Below, in pieces: positions 49,139 through 57,318 of a stretch of DNA of 64,000 nt. The translations under genes and the position numbers were made by a program. The notes under the pieces were generated by a model. The model was not told the DNA's origin. It ran no database searches and saw only the letters and a program-made list of their open reading frames with translations. This DNA comes from Arthrobacter globiformis (GTDB lineage Bacteria; Actinomycetota; Actinomycetes; Actinomycetales; Micrococcaceae), in assembly GCF_030815865.1 (NCBI RefSeq), contig NZ_JAUSXI010000001.1, positions 2,542,001 to 2,606,000 of the forward strand. The letters are read 5' to 3'. The stretch's first letter is position 1. Every line of letters begins with the position of its first letter.

Positions 49139-49897
49139 ATGTCCAATGACCAGAACCAAGCGCCGCGGACCAAGATCATCTTCGTTCACGGATTCCTCGA
49201 TGACCGGACCGCCTGGGAGAACGTTCTGTCCCTCCTCGGGGAAGACTTCGAAGCGGTTGCCCTTGACCTGCCCGGCGCCGGCGCCCACGTGAACGACGAA
49301 GGACCCTTCACGCTCCGGCGACTCGCGGAGTCGGTGATCGCCGAGATCGACCGCTCCAACGGACCAGTAGTCCTCGTGGGGCAAAGCATGGGAGCCCAAC
49401 TGAGCGAACTCGCAGCCGCCGCCCGCCCGGGAAGGGTAGCAGGACTGGTGCTGCTCACGCCTGTCCCCCTCGCGGGCGTCCACCTCACAGGGGACGCCGC
49501 CAACTCCTTCCGCTCCCTGGGAGGCGACGCCGACGCCCAACGGCAGGGACGACTCGGCGTCTCCGTGTCCCTCACCCCGGATGCTCTTGAAACCTTGCTC
49601 GCCTCCGGAACAGCAATCCACCCCACCGTGGTCGCTCAGGTGTTCGATGCCTGGAACAACGGTGACGCAGCCGGGACCACTTCCTCAGCCTATGCCGGAC
49701 CCACGCTCATCGTGCGCGGTATGGGTGATCCCTTCGTCACCGAAGAGGTGATCGGCGCCGCCGTGCTTCCGCGCTTCGCAAACGCCCGGCTGGTGGGCAT
49801 CGCCGACGCCGGACACTTCCCACATCTCGAGAAACCGGAAGAGGTTTCGCGGATCGTGAGTGACTTCGCCCGCTCGTTGGACCGGGTGAAGGCCTAG
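49139..49897 (+). CDS. Alpha/beta hydrolase
   Basis: 252 residues from ATG 49139, with AAAGGAG nine bases upstream; an earlier ATG at 49118 is less likely because it precedes that ribosome site. The oxyanion region is IFVHGFLDDRTAW, the nucleophile elbow GQSMGAQ, the acid lies in RGMGDPF and the base in DAGHFPHLEKPE. It resembles C-C or ester hydrolases of aromatic and terpene pathways. It belongs to the OYE cluster. Confidence 0.9.
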   Translation: MSNDQNQAPRTKIIFVHGFLDDRTAWENVLSLLGEDFEAVALDLPGAGAHVNDEGPFTLRRLAESVIAEIDRSNGPVVLVGQSMGAQLSELAAAARPGRVAGLVLLTPVPLAGVHLTGDAANSFRSLGGDADAQRQGRLGVSVSLTPDALETLLASGTAIHPTVVAQVFDAWNNGDAAGTTSSAYAGPTLIVRGMGDPFVTEEVIGAAVLPRFANARLVGIADAGHFPHLEKPEEVSRIVSDFARSLDRVKA

Positions 49898-49940
49898 GAA
49901 CCGACCACGCACCGCACTCTAAAAAAAGGAATCAAGAACA

Positions 49941-50378
49941 ATGACCCCAACAAACAACATCAAAACAGACGATGTCACTGAGGAAAGCTGGACCGGCGCG
50001 TTCGCAGCTAAGTCCGCGGAAGCGTTCGGAGAGGCGTTCGCGGATGACGTTGTGCTCGAGGCGGCGGCCCTCCTGGTCCCCGTCAAAGGCCGGTCCGACG
50101 TAAAGACCGTGATGTCCACAGCCAGCAACTACTACCAAGCGCTTCAGTTTACCCACGAGGCCACAAATGGCCCCCGGACCTACGTGGAATGGGAGGCCGC
50201 AGGCGCTTCCGGAGTCCAGTTCTCCGGCGTCACGGTTCTCACCCGGAACGAGGAAGGACTGATCCAGCACATTTCAATCAGCCACCGCCCCCTCGCAGCC
50301 CTCCTGGAGTTCTCGGGTGAGATGAACCGCCGTACTCAGGGCAAACTCGAATCAGGACACTTCCGCGCAAATGACTAA
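49941..50378 (+). CDS. NTF2-like (SnoaL-type) protein
   Basis: 145 residues. WTGAFAAKSAEAFGEAFADD is the first helix of the NTF2 cone, followed by beta strands (RTYVEWEAAG, FSGVTVLTRNEEGLIQHISI). The family includes isomerases, hydrolases and dehydratases in aromatic and steroid pathways. It overlaps the next hydrolase by eight bases. Substrate is unknown. Confidence 0.82.
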   Translation: MTPTNNIKTDDVTEESWTGAFAAKSAEAFGEAFADDVVLEAAALLVPVKGRSDVKTVMSTASNYYQALQFTHEATNGPRTYVEWEAAGASGVQFSGVTVLTRNEEGLIQHISISHRPLAALLEFSGEMNRRTQGKLESGHFRAND

Positions 50379-51291
50379 AGCTCAGGACAAATACACGATC
50401 GAACGGGTTGGCTTCCGTGCCGACGGCAACGTTGAGCTCCGGGGCAACCTCTACATTCCCACGACAGGTGATGGCCCGCATCCGGCACTGACACTGTCCA
50501 TGGGGTACGGAGGGGTCAAGGAACAGGGCGCCCTTCCTTATGCCGAAGCCTTCGCCAACGCCGGTTTCGTCGTGCTCTTCCACGATCACCGGGGATTCGG
50601 AGAAAGCGACGGAATACCCCGTCAGGACATCAACCCCTGGCAGCAAATCGAAGATTGGCGCAGGGCCATCACTTACCTCCAATCCCGGCCGGAAGTAGAT
50701 CCGGAACGGATCGGCCTTTGGGGCTCAAGCTACTCGGGAGGCCACGCACTCGTCCTCGGCGCCACCGAACCCCGGCTAAAGGCGATCGTCTCGCAGGTTC
50801 CTACCATCAGCGGCTATCAGCAAGGACTCCGGCGGGTGAACCCGGACAAATTGGCAGCATTGGAGGCCTCATTCGCGGCCGATGACCGGGCACAACTCGC
50901 AGGCAAGGAACCGCACCGTATTGCCTTGGTCTCTGACGGGTCCGTCCCTGCAAGCTACACGGATCCGGAAGCCGTATCGTTCTACCTGCAACCAATCCCG
51001 GACGGGCTCTGGGAGAACAACGTCACCGTACGCTCAACGAGGGCGGCGCGGGCTTACGAACCAGGGATCTACGTAGGACGCGTTTCACCGACGCCTCTTC
51101 TGATGATCGTCGGGGACAACGACCGGGTAACGCCCACTGACCTGGCACTGGAGGCCTACCAGCGCGCCCTCCCGCCCAAAGAGCTGCTGGTCTTCCCCGG
51201 AGGACACTTCGACGCCTACCTCGGAGAATTCGAAGCGACCTCCGGTGCAGCCCTGCAGTGGTTCACCAGGCACCTAATGCAGGACAAGTAG
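50371..51291 (+). CDS. Alpha/beta hydrolase, dienelactone-hydrolase/X-Pro peptidase-like
   Basis: 306 residues. A strand-turn region LRGNLYIPTTGDGPHPALTL is followed by HDHRGFGESDG, the nucleophile elbow GSSYSGGHAL, aspartate in IVGDNDRVTP and histidine in FPGGHFDAY. The layout is that of CocE/DLH-type hydrolases. Coupled to the SnoaL-like gene, it is the fourth hydrolase in this cluster, which points to degradation of an ester- or ring-containing natural compound. Confidence 0.9.
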   Translation: MTKAQDKYTIERVGFRADGNVELRGNLYIPTTGDGPHPALTLSMGYGGVKEQGALPYAEAFANAGFVVLFHDHRGFGESDGIPRQDINPWQQIEDWRRAITYLQSRPEVDPERIGLWGSSYSGGHALVLGATEPRLKAIVSQVPTISGYQQGLRRVNPDKLAALEASFAADDRAQLAGKEPHRIALVSDGSVPASYTDPEAVSFYLQPIPDGLWENNVTVRSTRAARAYEPGIYVGRVSPTPLLMIVGDNDRVTPTDLALEAYQRALPPKELLVFPGGHFDAYLGEFEATSGAALQWFTRHLMQDK

Positions 51292-51311
51292 AGTAAGGAG
51301 AACTGATCATC

Positions 51312-51929
51312 ATGCCCAAAGGATCCGGACGTTACATGGCTTGGCCCGCTACAACCCGATACGGGCTGCCTGTTGCGCCCGGAAACCTCGGTCTTGTTCA
51401 GGATTTCCTCAACACCATCACGGAGGGAACGGTAGCTCCTCCTGACCTGCTCGCTACCTTAGCCTCCGCGCAGGAATGGGCCGACCAGGTGATTGAGCAG
51501 TGGATATCCATCGACGACCTGGGCTGGGCGAAGACCCTGCCCCGGTTGACGGAGAACGACCGCAAAGCTTTGGTGGCTTTCAGGGACCAGCTGTTCGAAG
51601 GCCTCTTCGGACACTCCCCCTCGGAAACCCCGGCCGGACTTGGCCGGAACACCCTCACCTATCATCCCGTAATGACGGTTTCCGCCGGAGGTATCGAGCT
51701 CCGGCCCGGCGTGGAGGGCTGGAAGTACTTCGAGACGGCGCTGCTGCTCATCTGCCACCAAGGGCAAATCGAGGGCGTCCTGCGGCGCATGAAGTCATGC
51801 AAGAGCGAGACGTGTGATGTCGTCTTCTACGACCGCTCCAACAACAACAGCGGCGTCTGGCATGACGTCAAGCTCTGCGGCAACCGGGCCAACGTCCGCG
51901 CCCACCGAGCACGCTCAGCAGCCGTCTAA
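51312..51929 (+). CDS. CGNR zinc-finger (ABATE domain) regulator
   Basis: 205 residues. The N-terminal ~130 residues form the stress-sensing ABATE-type domain, opening with VQDFLNTI. The C-terminus is a CGNR zinc finger: KSCKSETCDVVFYDRSNN with the first Cys pair, then KLCGNRANVRAHRAR with the last. Such proteins are transcriptional regulators often found beside catabolic genes. It follows the hydrolase by 20 bp, so it is a local regulator candidate. The inverted-repeat operators might be its target, though size and symmetry suit a dimeric helix-turn-helix protein better. Confidence 0.88.
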   Translation: MPKGSGRYMAWPATTRYGLPVAPGNLGLVQDFLNTITEGTVAPPDLLATLASAQEWADQVIEQWISIDDLGWAKTLPRLTENDRKALVAFRDQLFEGLFGHSPSETPAGLGRNTLTYHPVMTVSAGGIELRPGVEGWKYFETALLLICHQGQIEGVLRRMKSCKSETCDVVFYDRSNNNSGVWHDVKLCGNRANVRAHRARSAAV

Positions 51930-52083
51930 AGCCGCCACCAGAAGAGCGCTAATCTTCCCTGCAACAGAGTGGTCCAGTTCGCTCGCCCGCCGCTATTTGG
52001 CTAACGGCAGTTCTTATGTACCTGCATCCTGCTCTGTCGATACACCAGATAAACCTCTAACGCCATCAAGAAAGCCATTAATT

Positions 52084-52800
52084 ATGATCATCTCCACCGA
52101 GTCCCTCTCCGAAGCAGCCGCCTACAAACTGCTGATCGGATCGATCCTGCCTCGACCCATCGCCTGGGTCAGCACCATTTCTCCCCAAGGGATCGCGAAC
52201 ATCGCCCCCATCTCTTTTTTCACGGCCGTCGGCCGCCGCCCACCTATGATCTCCATTTCCCTGCAGCCCCGGGCTGACGGCGTGTCCCTCAAAGACACCT
52301 TCATAAATATCCGCGATACCGGCGAGTTTGTGGTCAACATGGCCACCGTTCCCAACTCCGATGCCGTGCACCGTTCCGCTTACGAATTCGGGCCAGAAGA
52401 GGACGAATTCGATCTCCTTGGACTTGAAAAAGCCGAATGCGAGGTGATCTCCGTGCCGCGGGTAGCGACGGCGCCTATCGCTTATGAATGCAAAGTCAAC
52501 AGGATCATCCCCGTCAGCGAGTCCGAAAACGTGGTGTGGGGAGAAATAGCACGCTTCCACGTACGCGACGACCTCTACCTCGAACGCGGACGCATCGACA
52601 CCGCCGCACTCGCGCCGGTAGGCCGTCTCGCAGCCGAATACACCTACGTCGAAAACGCGTTCACCACACCCCTGCCCGAAGAGACCCTGGCAGCCGTCAA
52701 CGGCACCAGAATGCGGCGCATTGACGGACTGGACACCAACTTTTCCCCGATTGACACCCCGCTCTGGTCCCCGTCAGGATCCACCAAGCCTTCTGAGTAG
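52084..52800 (+). CDS. Flavin reductase-like FMN-binding protein
   Basis: 238 residues from ATG 52084. The family motif is GSILPRPIAWVSTIS, followed by NIAPISFFTAVGRRPPMISI and TGEFVVNMA. It binds FMN and reduces flavin, or acts as a flavin-dependent oxidoreductase. It lies 154 bp after the CGNR gene. In context it may supply reduced flavin, but no FMNH2-dependent monooxygenase is in the window. An in-frame longer frame upstream overlaps the CGNR gene and is unlikely. Confidence 0.9.
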   Translation: MIISTESLSEAAAYKLLIGSILPRPIAWVSTISPQGIANIAPISFFTAVGRRPPMISISLQPRADGVSLKDTFINIRDTGEFVVNMATVPNSDAVHRSAYEFGPEEDEFDLLGLEKAECEVISVPRVATAPIAYECKVNRIIPVSESENVVWGEIARFHVRDDLYLERGRIDTAALAPVGRLAAEYTYVENAFTTPLPEETLAAVNGTRMRRIDGLDTNFSPIDTPLWSPSGSTKPSE

Positions 52801-53109
52801 GGGCACTGGCGACATCCCTCGTAACCACGGATGCTGACGGACCTCGCCAGGACGCGACGGTCCGACGCAACATGCCGGCGGACAGCGAGTGGTGTTTTTG
52901 GTGACACCCGGACCACGCCGATTTCAGCGGGACCAGCAGCCAACCCGTTGTGTGGAGGCGAGGGGAAACCAGACGCCACCGACAGCGCGGGTAGCTGTAC
53001 GCGTTCTCTTCCAACAAATTTCCGGAAGCGAGCACGCGCGGCTCCGTGCAGGTGCGCGTTCCGCTCCTGCCCCAAAGCGCATGCTCCCCGACAATGATGC
53101 GGAGGCTTC
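52801..53109. other. 309-bp spacer before the broken PucR gene
   Basis: No reading frame here shows a recognisable domain or ribosome site. No hairpin or repeat stood out. It presumably held the promoter of the PucR-type gene that follows. Confidence 0.4.
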
Positions 53110-53870
53110 GTGAGCGAACTGGTCGTGAGCACCACTCCTGACCCTGTAACTGCACACGTGATCGAGGTCGGAGCCGTGCTAAATTCACGGCTCTCCGACA
53201 TCGTCGCCCAGATGCAAAGCAGTTTGGTCGAGCGGATCACCGAGCTCGGTGGTGATACCGACCTCATCGGCCTGCTGGAGGCCACTGCCGCAGGCAATGT
53301 TGATAACATCGTGCACGCCCTGCAGCACGGCATACGCGGTGAACAACTCGAGCCCCCTTCCGCGGCCTACGAGTATGCGCGCCGGCTTGCTCAGAGGGGG
53401 GTTCCGTCAACGCGTTGATCCGGGCCTATCGGCTCGGGCAGCAGTACGTCCTGCGAGACGCATTCGACGTCTCATGCCGAACCGAGACAGCAGCTGAAGT
53501 CCGGGCCGGGGCGTACGACCGCATGGTGACTGAGGTGTCCGAATACATCGACTGGATTTCCCAAGGTGTGGTTGCGGTCTACGAAGAGGAACGTGAGTCA
53601 TGGCCGGCCGGCCAGGCCAACAGCCGCAACGCCAAGGTGCGGGAGTTGCTCGCCTCACCGGGGAACGACCTTGACGCTGCCGAAGCCACGCTGGGCTACC
53701 GGTTGCGGGGCCGCCACATCGCGGTCGTAGTGTGGGTCGACCAGCACGGCACGAACCAGGACCAGCTCAGCCGGTTCACCAAGGCAACCCGCGCGCTGGC
53801 TGAGCGAGTCCACAGCACCGGTCCGCCGCTGCTCGTCGGCGTGGACGGAGCTACGGCATGGGGGGCCGTA
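53110..53870 (+). pseudogene. PucR-type regulator, frameshifted and truncated
   Basis: From GTG 53110 the product matches the N-terminal part of the intact PucR-type regulator at 54596-55873 (SAAYEYARRLAQRGVP versus AVEYAMRLAQRDVPL). At about 53395-53405 a run of six G precedes a one-base frame change; the next frame continues LIRAYRLGQQYVLRDAFD and EYIDWISQGVVAVYEEERES. Restoring one G would rejoin them. At ~53870 the sequence passes into a resolvase fragment, so the helix-turn-helix C-terminus is gone. It cannot make a working regulator. Confidence 0.85.
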
Positions 53871-54059
53871 AGGACCCGGTCAAGAGTCTGACTTTCGAGC
53901 AGGCGTTTCTCGTTCTGGTCCAGCGTTCTCACGCGCACAGTCCCAATCCGCTGCCGGCCCCGAATCGCAAGCCCCAGACCTGTCGGGTTGAGTTCTAGAG
54001 CCATCCCAAAAGAAAACCAGGAGTACAGGTCGCGTTCGTCAGGTTGGGGTGTACTCCAA
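53868..54059 (-). mobile_element. Broken resolvase start plus res-like region (copy 2)
   Basis: The minus strand at about 53870-53965 encodes IGTVRVRTLDQNEKRLLESQ and TLDRVL, the start of the 38.1-kb resolvase, at roughly 80% base identity. The nucleophile serine (VRVS in copy 1) is arginine here. Only ~30 residues remain. Upstream, blocks starting at 53980 and 54038 match the copy 1 res-like blocks with nearly the same spacing. Its inner end truncates the PucR gene. Confidence 0.8.
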
Positions 54060-54075
54060 GTGGGCGTTGACGTGG

Positions 54076-54590
54076 TCAGTTGGGCCATCCGTCGATGGCC
54101 TGGTAGCCGAGCATGAAGGTGCGGCACCCGGCTTCGACTGCTTCCTGGAAGGGGGAAGGCCCACGAACGCAGTCTCCGGCGGGGCTGATATCTGCTTCGC
54201 TGGCGTCGCGGCCGCCCTGGGTTTCGGAGTAGCCGACGAAGTGCTTGGTGGTCGCGAGGATGGCGGTGGGGTCGGTCAGTCCTTGCCCTTGGTATCCGCG
54301 GATCATGGCCTTTTCGAGTGCCCCGATCAGGTGGGGATCCATTCCGAACGTTTCGTTCACGCGCCCCCACCGCAGGTCACAGCTGATGCAAAGCACGGGG
54401 CGAGAAGGTCCAGTGAAGTCCCGTGGAACGACTTCGACGGCGGTAGCCCGGGGCCCTTTTCCACCAAGCCGGGTCCCAGGTGCTTGCCATGCCCAGCTGC
54501 GTGGAAAAATAGTGGCTCCGGGCCAGAACGAGTGACCGTGGATGCAGTCATCGGCCATAAGCAGGGGGATCTGCAGCTTCTGCAAGAGGG
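54076..54590 (-). pseudogene. Glycoside hydrolase family 3 (beta-glucosidase) fragment
   Basis: One frame encodes LLQKLQIPLLMADDCIHGHS, DLRWGRVNETFGMDPHLIGA, MIRGYQGQGLTDP, TTKHFVGYSETQGGRDASEA and ends at LGYQAIDGWPN. These match the GH3 N-terminal domain in order (IHGH, DPRWGRxxExxGEDP, KHFxGY). The middle and C-terminal parts are missing, and the N-terminus is cut where the PucR gene begins. It is a decayed fragment joined between rearranged segments. Confidence 0.8.
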
Positions 54591-54595
54591 GTTGG

Positions 54596-55873
54596 TCAGC
54601 TGCCGTCCCCCAGCAGTTCGAATAGTTTGAGCGCCAGGGAGATCTCCAGGCCGTTGATGCGTTTCGTGCCCCGCCCCGCCTCAAACCGCCCCACTCGCTG
54701 CCGCACTGTGTTCCGGTGGAGGCCAAGCAGCTCGGCTGTCTTCGAGACGTTCTCGCCGCTCGCGTAGAAGGTTGCAAGGGTTTCACGGAGTGCCGCGTTT
54801 GGTTCCCCTGGCAGTGCGACGTCGCCCAGTACCTCCCTGGTCCAGATGAGCGCGCTCTTCGTATCGTGCATGATGAGCGATAGGAACCCCACGTCTGGGT
54901 CACCAAACGCCACCAGCCGCTCCTCGCGGTAGCGCTGCGCGCCGAGGGCCACGAGTCTGGCCTTCGCCGCTTGTTCGTGACTCCGTCGGAAGCCCGCGAC
55001 CCCGCTGCCGGGCGCGCCCATCGCGACGCGAATATTCTGTGCATCCGAAGCAGCGAACGCTGAGATACGCCGCATCACCTCTGTGCTAACTTCCGTGGAC
55101 GGCATCGCCGCCCACGCCCACGCGGTCGACCGGTCTGAGGCGGTGATCAGGGGCGGTTTCGACGAGTGCACGATCGACGCCATTCGCCGCAGCAGCTGAT
55201 CGATCCGTTGCTGGTCCTCTGTGTCGGGGGTGCCGAACTCAAACCACGCGATGAACGCAACGTGATTCTGTTCGAGCGAGTACTTCGTCTTTGCTTCGAA
55301 TCCCGCCGCCGAGATCGCCTCGTCGCGCAGCACCTTCATCACCGCGGCGGCATTCGTCACCGCGCGCGTTGTCCACCACCGCTGCTGCTCTGCGACGTGC
55401 ACTTCGGTGACGTATTGCAGAATCCAATCGATGTAGTTGTGGGTCACGTCGGTGACGACCCGCACGAGGTTCATCTGGACGTCTTTGTCTTTGAGCTGCA
55501 GTTGGTCAACGGCGTCGATGACTCGGCGCACGAGCATGGACTGCCCAAGGTAGTAGGCACGGGTGAGCGAGCCGAGCGGCACATCGCGCTGGGCGAGCCG
55601 CATGGCATACTCCACCGCTCCCGTGCTGGGCTGGATCGAATCAGTACCGATGTCATTCGTGAGAATATGGCCCAGGGTCCAGACGTTTCCGTCGATGCTC
55701 GCATGCAGCATTTCGATGAGTTGGGGGTCTTGATCCAAGCCGGATACACGAGTTGAGAGCAGCTCTGTCATGTCGTCGACGATTCGTGGACCCATTTCTT
55801 GCAGTTTGCGCCCCGCTTGCGCCACGAGCTCGCGCATCTGCTGATCACCGTCCGTGAATCCTGGTGTGGTCAA
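54596..55873 (-). CDS. PucR-type transcriptional regulator
   Basis: 425 residues from TTG 55871-55873, which overlaps the upstream stop (TTGA) and has GGGAGG nine bases before it; a longer frame starts inside the neighbour without a ribosome site. The N-terminal half has an all-helical sensor-like region (QMRELVAQAGRKLQEM, MRLAQRDVPLGSLTRAYYLG), and the C-terminus the PucR HTH_30 motif (AELLGLHRNTVRQRVGRFE). It is the last gene of the AMP-ligase, DUF3556, FAD-oxidoreductase unit and probably its regulator. A decayed paralogue lies 0.7 kb downstream. Confidence 0.88.
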   Translation of the reverse strand: MTTPGFTDGDQQMRELVAQAGRKLQEMGPRIVDDMTELLSTRVSGLDQDPQLIEMLHASIDGNVWTLGHILTNDIGTDSIQPSTGAVEYAMRLAQRDVPLGSLTRAYYLGQSMLVRRVIDAVDQLQLKDKDVQMNLVRVVTDVTHNYIDWILQYVTEVHVAEQQRWWTTRAVTNAAAVMKVLRDEAISAAGFEAKTKYSLEQNHVAFIAWFEFGTPDTEDQQRIDQLLRRMASIVHSSKPPLITASDRSTAWAWAAMPSTEVSTEVMRRISAFAASDAQNIRVAMGAPGSGVAGFRRSHEQAAKARLVALGAQRYREERLVAFGDPDVGFLSLIMHDTKSALIWTREVLGDVALPGEPNAALRETLATFYASGENVSKTAELLGLHRNTVRQRVGRFEAGRGTKRINGLEISLALKLFELLGDGS

Positions 55874-57318
55874 GGTATGGAGACCTCCCTTCTTCCTGCG
55901 GCATGGTGAGTCAAGTACCGGAGCGCGCGCTGCGCCGAGTTGTATCCGCCCATGCCGTGGATGCCGGGCCCGGGCGGCGTTGCTGCGGAGCACAGGTAGA
56001 CGCCGGGTACGCCGGTATCGTAGGGATGGGCGCTCAGCTTGGGGCCGAGGAGAAACTGCAGTGGTGATTTGGCGCCGGTGAGAATATCGCCGCCAACGAA
56101 GTTCGGATTCTCGGCCGAGGTCTGGGCCGGAGTGCGCACGCTCAGCCCGACGACCCGGTCCCGGAACCCGGGAGCAAAGCGATCGATCTGGGCGATGATG
56201 TGCCCAGTCGCGTCCCCCGCGTAGCCATTCGGCACATGGGCATAGGCGTAGATCGGAACGATCGAGCCGTTCGCTCGAGCAGGGTCAGCGACGGCCTGCT
56301 GCCCGACAAGTACAAAAGGCCGCTCAGGCATGTGCCCGGAGGCGACCAGTCGCTCGGTGGCGATGATCTCCGCAGAGTTGCCACCGAGGTGCACGGTGCC
56401 TGCAAGGCCTACTTCCGGGTCTCGCCACGGCACGCCCCCGTCCACCGCGAAGTCAATCTTGAACGTAGCGGGCCCGGACCGGAACTTCCGGTACGCGCGC
56501 CGGACACTCTGCGGCTGTTGCTCGGCCAGTATCTTTGCAGCGTCATGCGGGTGCACATCGAGAATAGTGATGTCCGTGGGCGGGAGCTCGTACAGCCGAT
56601 TGATGCGCTGCCCGGTCTCGAACCGAACCCCCTGCGCCCGAAGCATGCTGATGTGCGCTTCAGTGAAGCGGCCAGTGCCGCCCTCGACCACGGGCCAGCC
56701 CATCGCGTGACCGGCGATGATGATCCCGGCACCGATGCCCGTGACCAGGGGCAGAGTGAGCGGCTGGAGGGCATGCGCTGCCACACCCATGAAGAGCGAG
56801 CGCGCCCGCTCGTCCCTGAACCACCGTGCAATGAGCGCGGGTGGTGGGCCGGCGACGGCTCCCATCCGCGCGAGCAATAGTGGGTGCTTCGGGATCCGGA
56901 GAAGCGGCGACATGATGATCGGAGAGAGTCGGTCGAAGGATCGCGACAGCGATCCAAACGCTGTCTCCCATTTCCCTCCGTCTCGTCCCAACCCCGCGGC
57001 CGTGTCCGTAATCGACCTGTGAAGAAGCCCCGGTTGGCCGGAGTCGAGCGGGTGCGCGGCATCGATGGGGGCGTAGGCCCAACGGACCCCCATCGCTTCC
57101 AGATCGAGCGTCTGAAAGAATGGGGATCCGGGAGCCATCGGGTGCACCGCTGCGCAGTGATCCTGCACCAGCCCGGCGAGGGGTGACTCGGTTGAGCGGG
57201 CGCCCCCGCCCAACTGATCCGCGGCCTCAACAACGGTGACTTCGACGCCGGCGCGAACCAGCACGGTTGCGGCTGCGAGCCCGTTGGGCCCGCTTCCGAC
57301 GACGATTGCACTCGTCAT
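55870..57318 (-). CDS. Phytoene-desaturase-like NAD(P)/FAD oxidoreductase
   Basis: 482 residues from ATG 57316-57318, with GAGGAAA upstream and ATGA overlap with the DUF3556 gene. The FAD motif is VVGSGPNGLAAATVLVRAG at residues 5-23, followed by VVEAADQLGGGARS. The C-terminus GPGIHGMGGYNSAQRAL is typical of CrtI/phytoene-desaturase relatives. Such enzymes desaturate or isomerise lipids, carotenoids or all-trans-retinol. There are no carotenoid genes nearby, so the substrate is unknown; coupling with a membrane protein and an acyl-activating enzyme suggests a lipid-like molecule. Confidence 0.9.
   Translation of the reverse strand: MTSAIVVGSGPNGLAAATVLVRAGVEVTVVEAADQLGGGARSTESPLAGLVQDHCAAVHPMAPGSPFFQTLDLEAMGVRWAYAPIDAAHPLDSGQPGLLHRSITDTAAGLGRDGGKWETAFGSLSRSFDRLSPIIMSPLLRIPKHPLLLARMGAVAGPPPALIARWFRDERARSLFMGVAAHALQPLTLPLVTGIGAGIIIAGHAMGWPVVEGGTGRFTEAHISMLRAQGVRFETGQRINRLYELPPTDITILDVHPHDAAKILAEQQPQSVRRAYRKFRSGPATFKIDFAVDGGVPWRDPEVGLAGTVHLGGNSAEIIATERLVASGHMPERPFVLVGQQAVADPARANGSIVPIYAYAHVPNGYAGDATGHIIAQIDRFAPGFRDRVVGLSVRTPAQTSAENPNFVGGDILTGAKSPLQFLLGPKLSAHPYDTGVPGVYLCSAATPPGPGIHGMGGYNSAQRALRYLTHHAAGRREVSIP

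Noticed and set aside
54076..55044. A 322-residue protein including the GH3 part
   Set aside because: The upstream part is antisense-frame sequence of the PucR gene; only the GH3-like section below about 54590 is meaningful.
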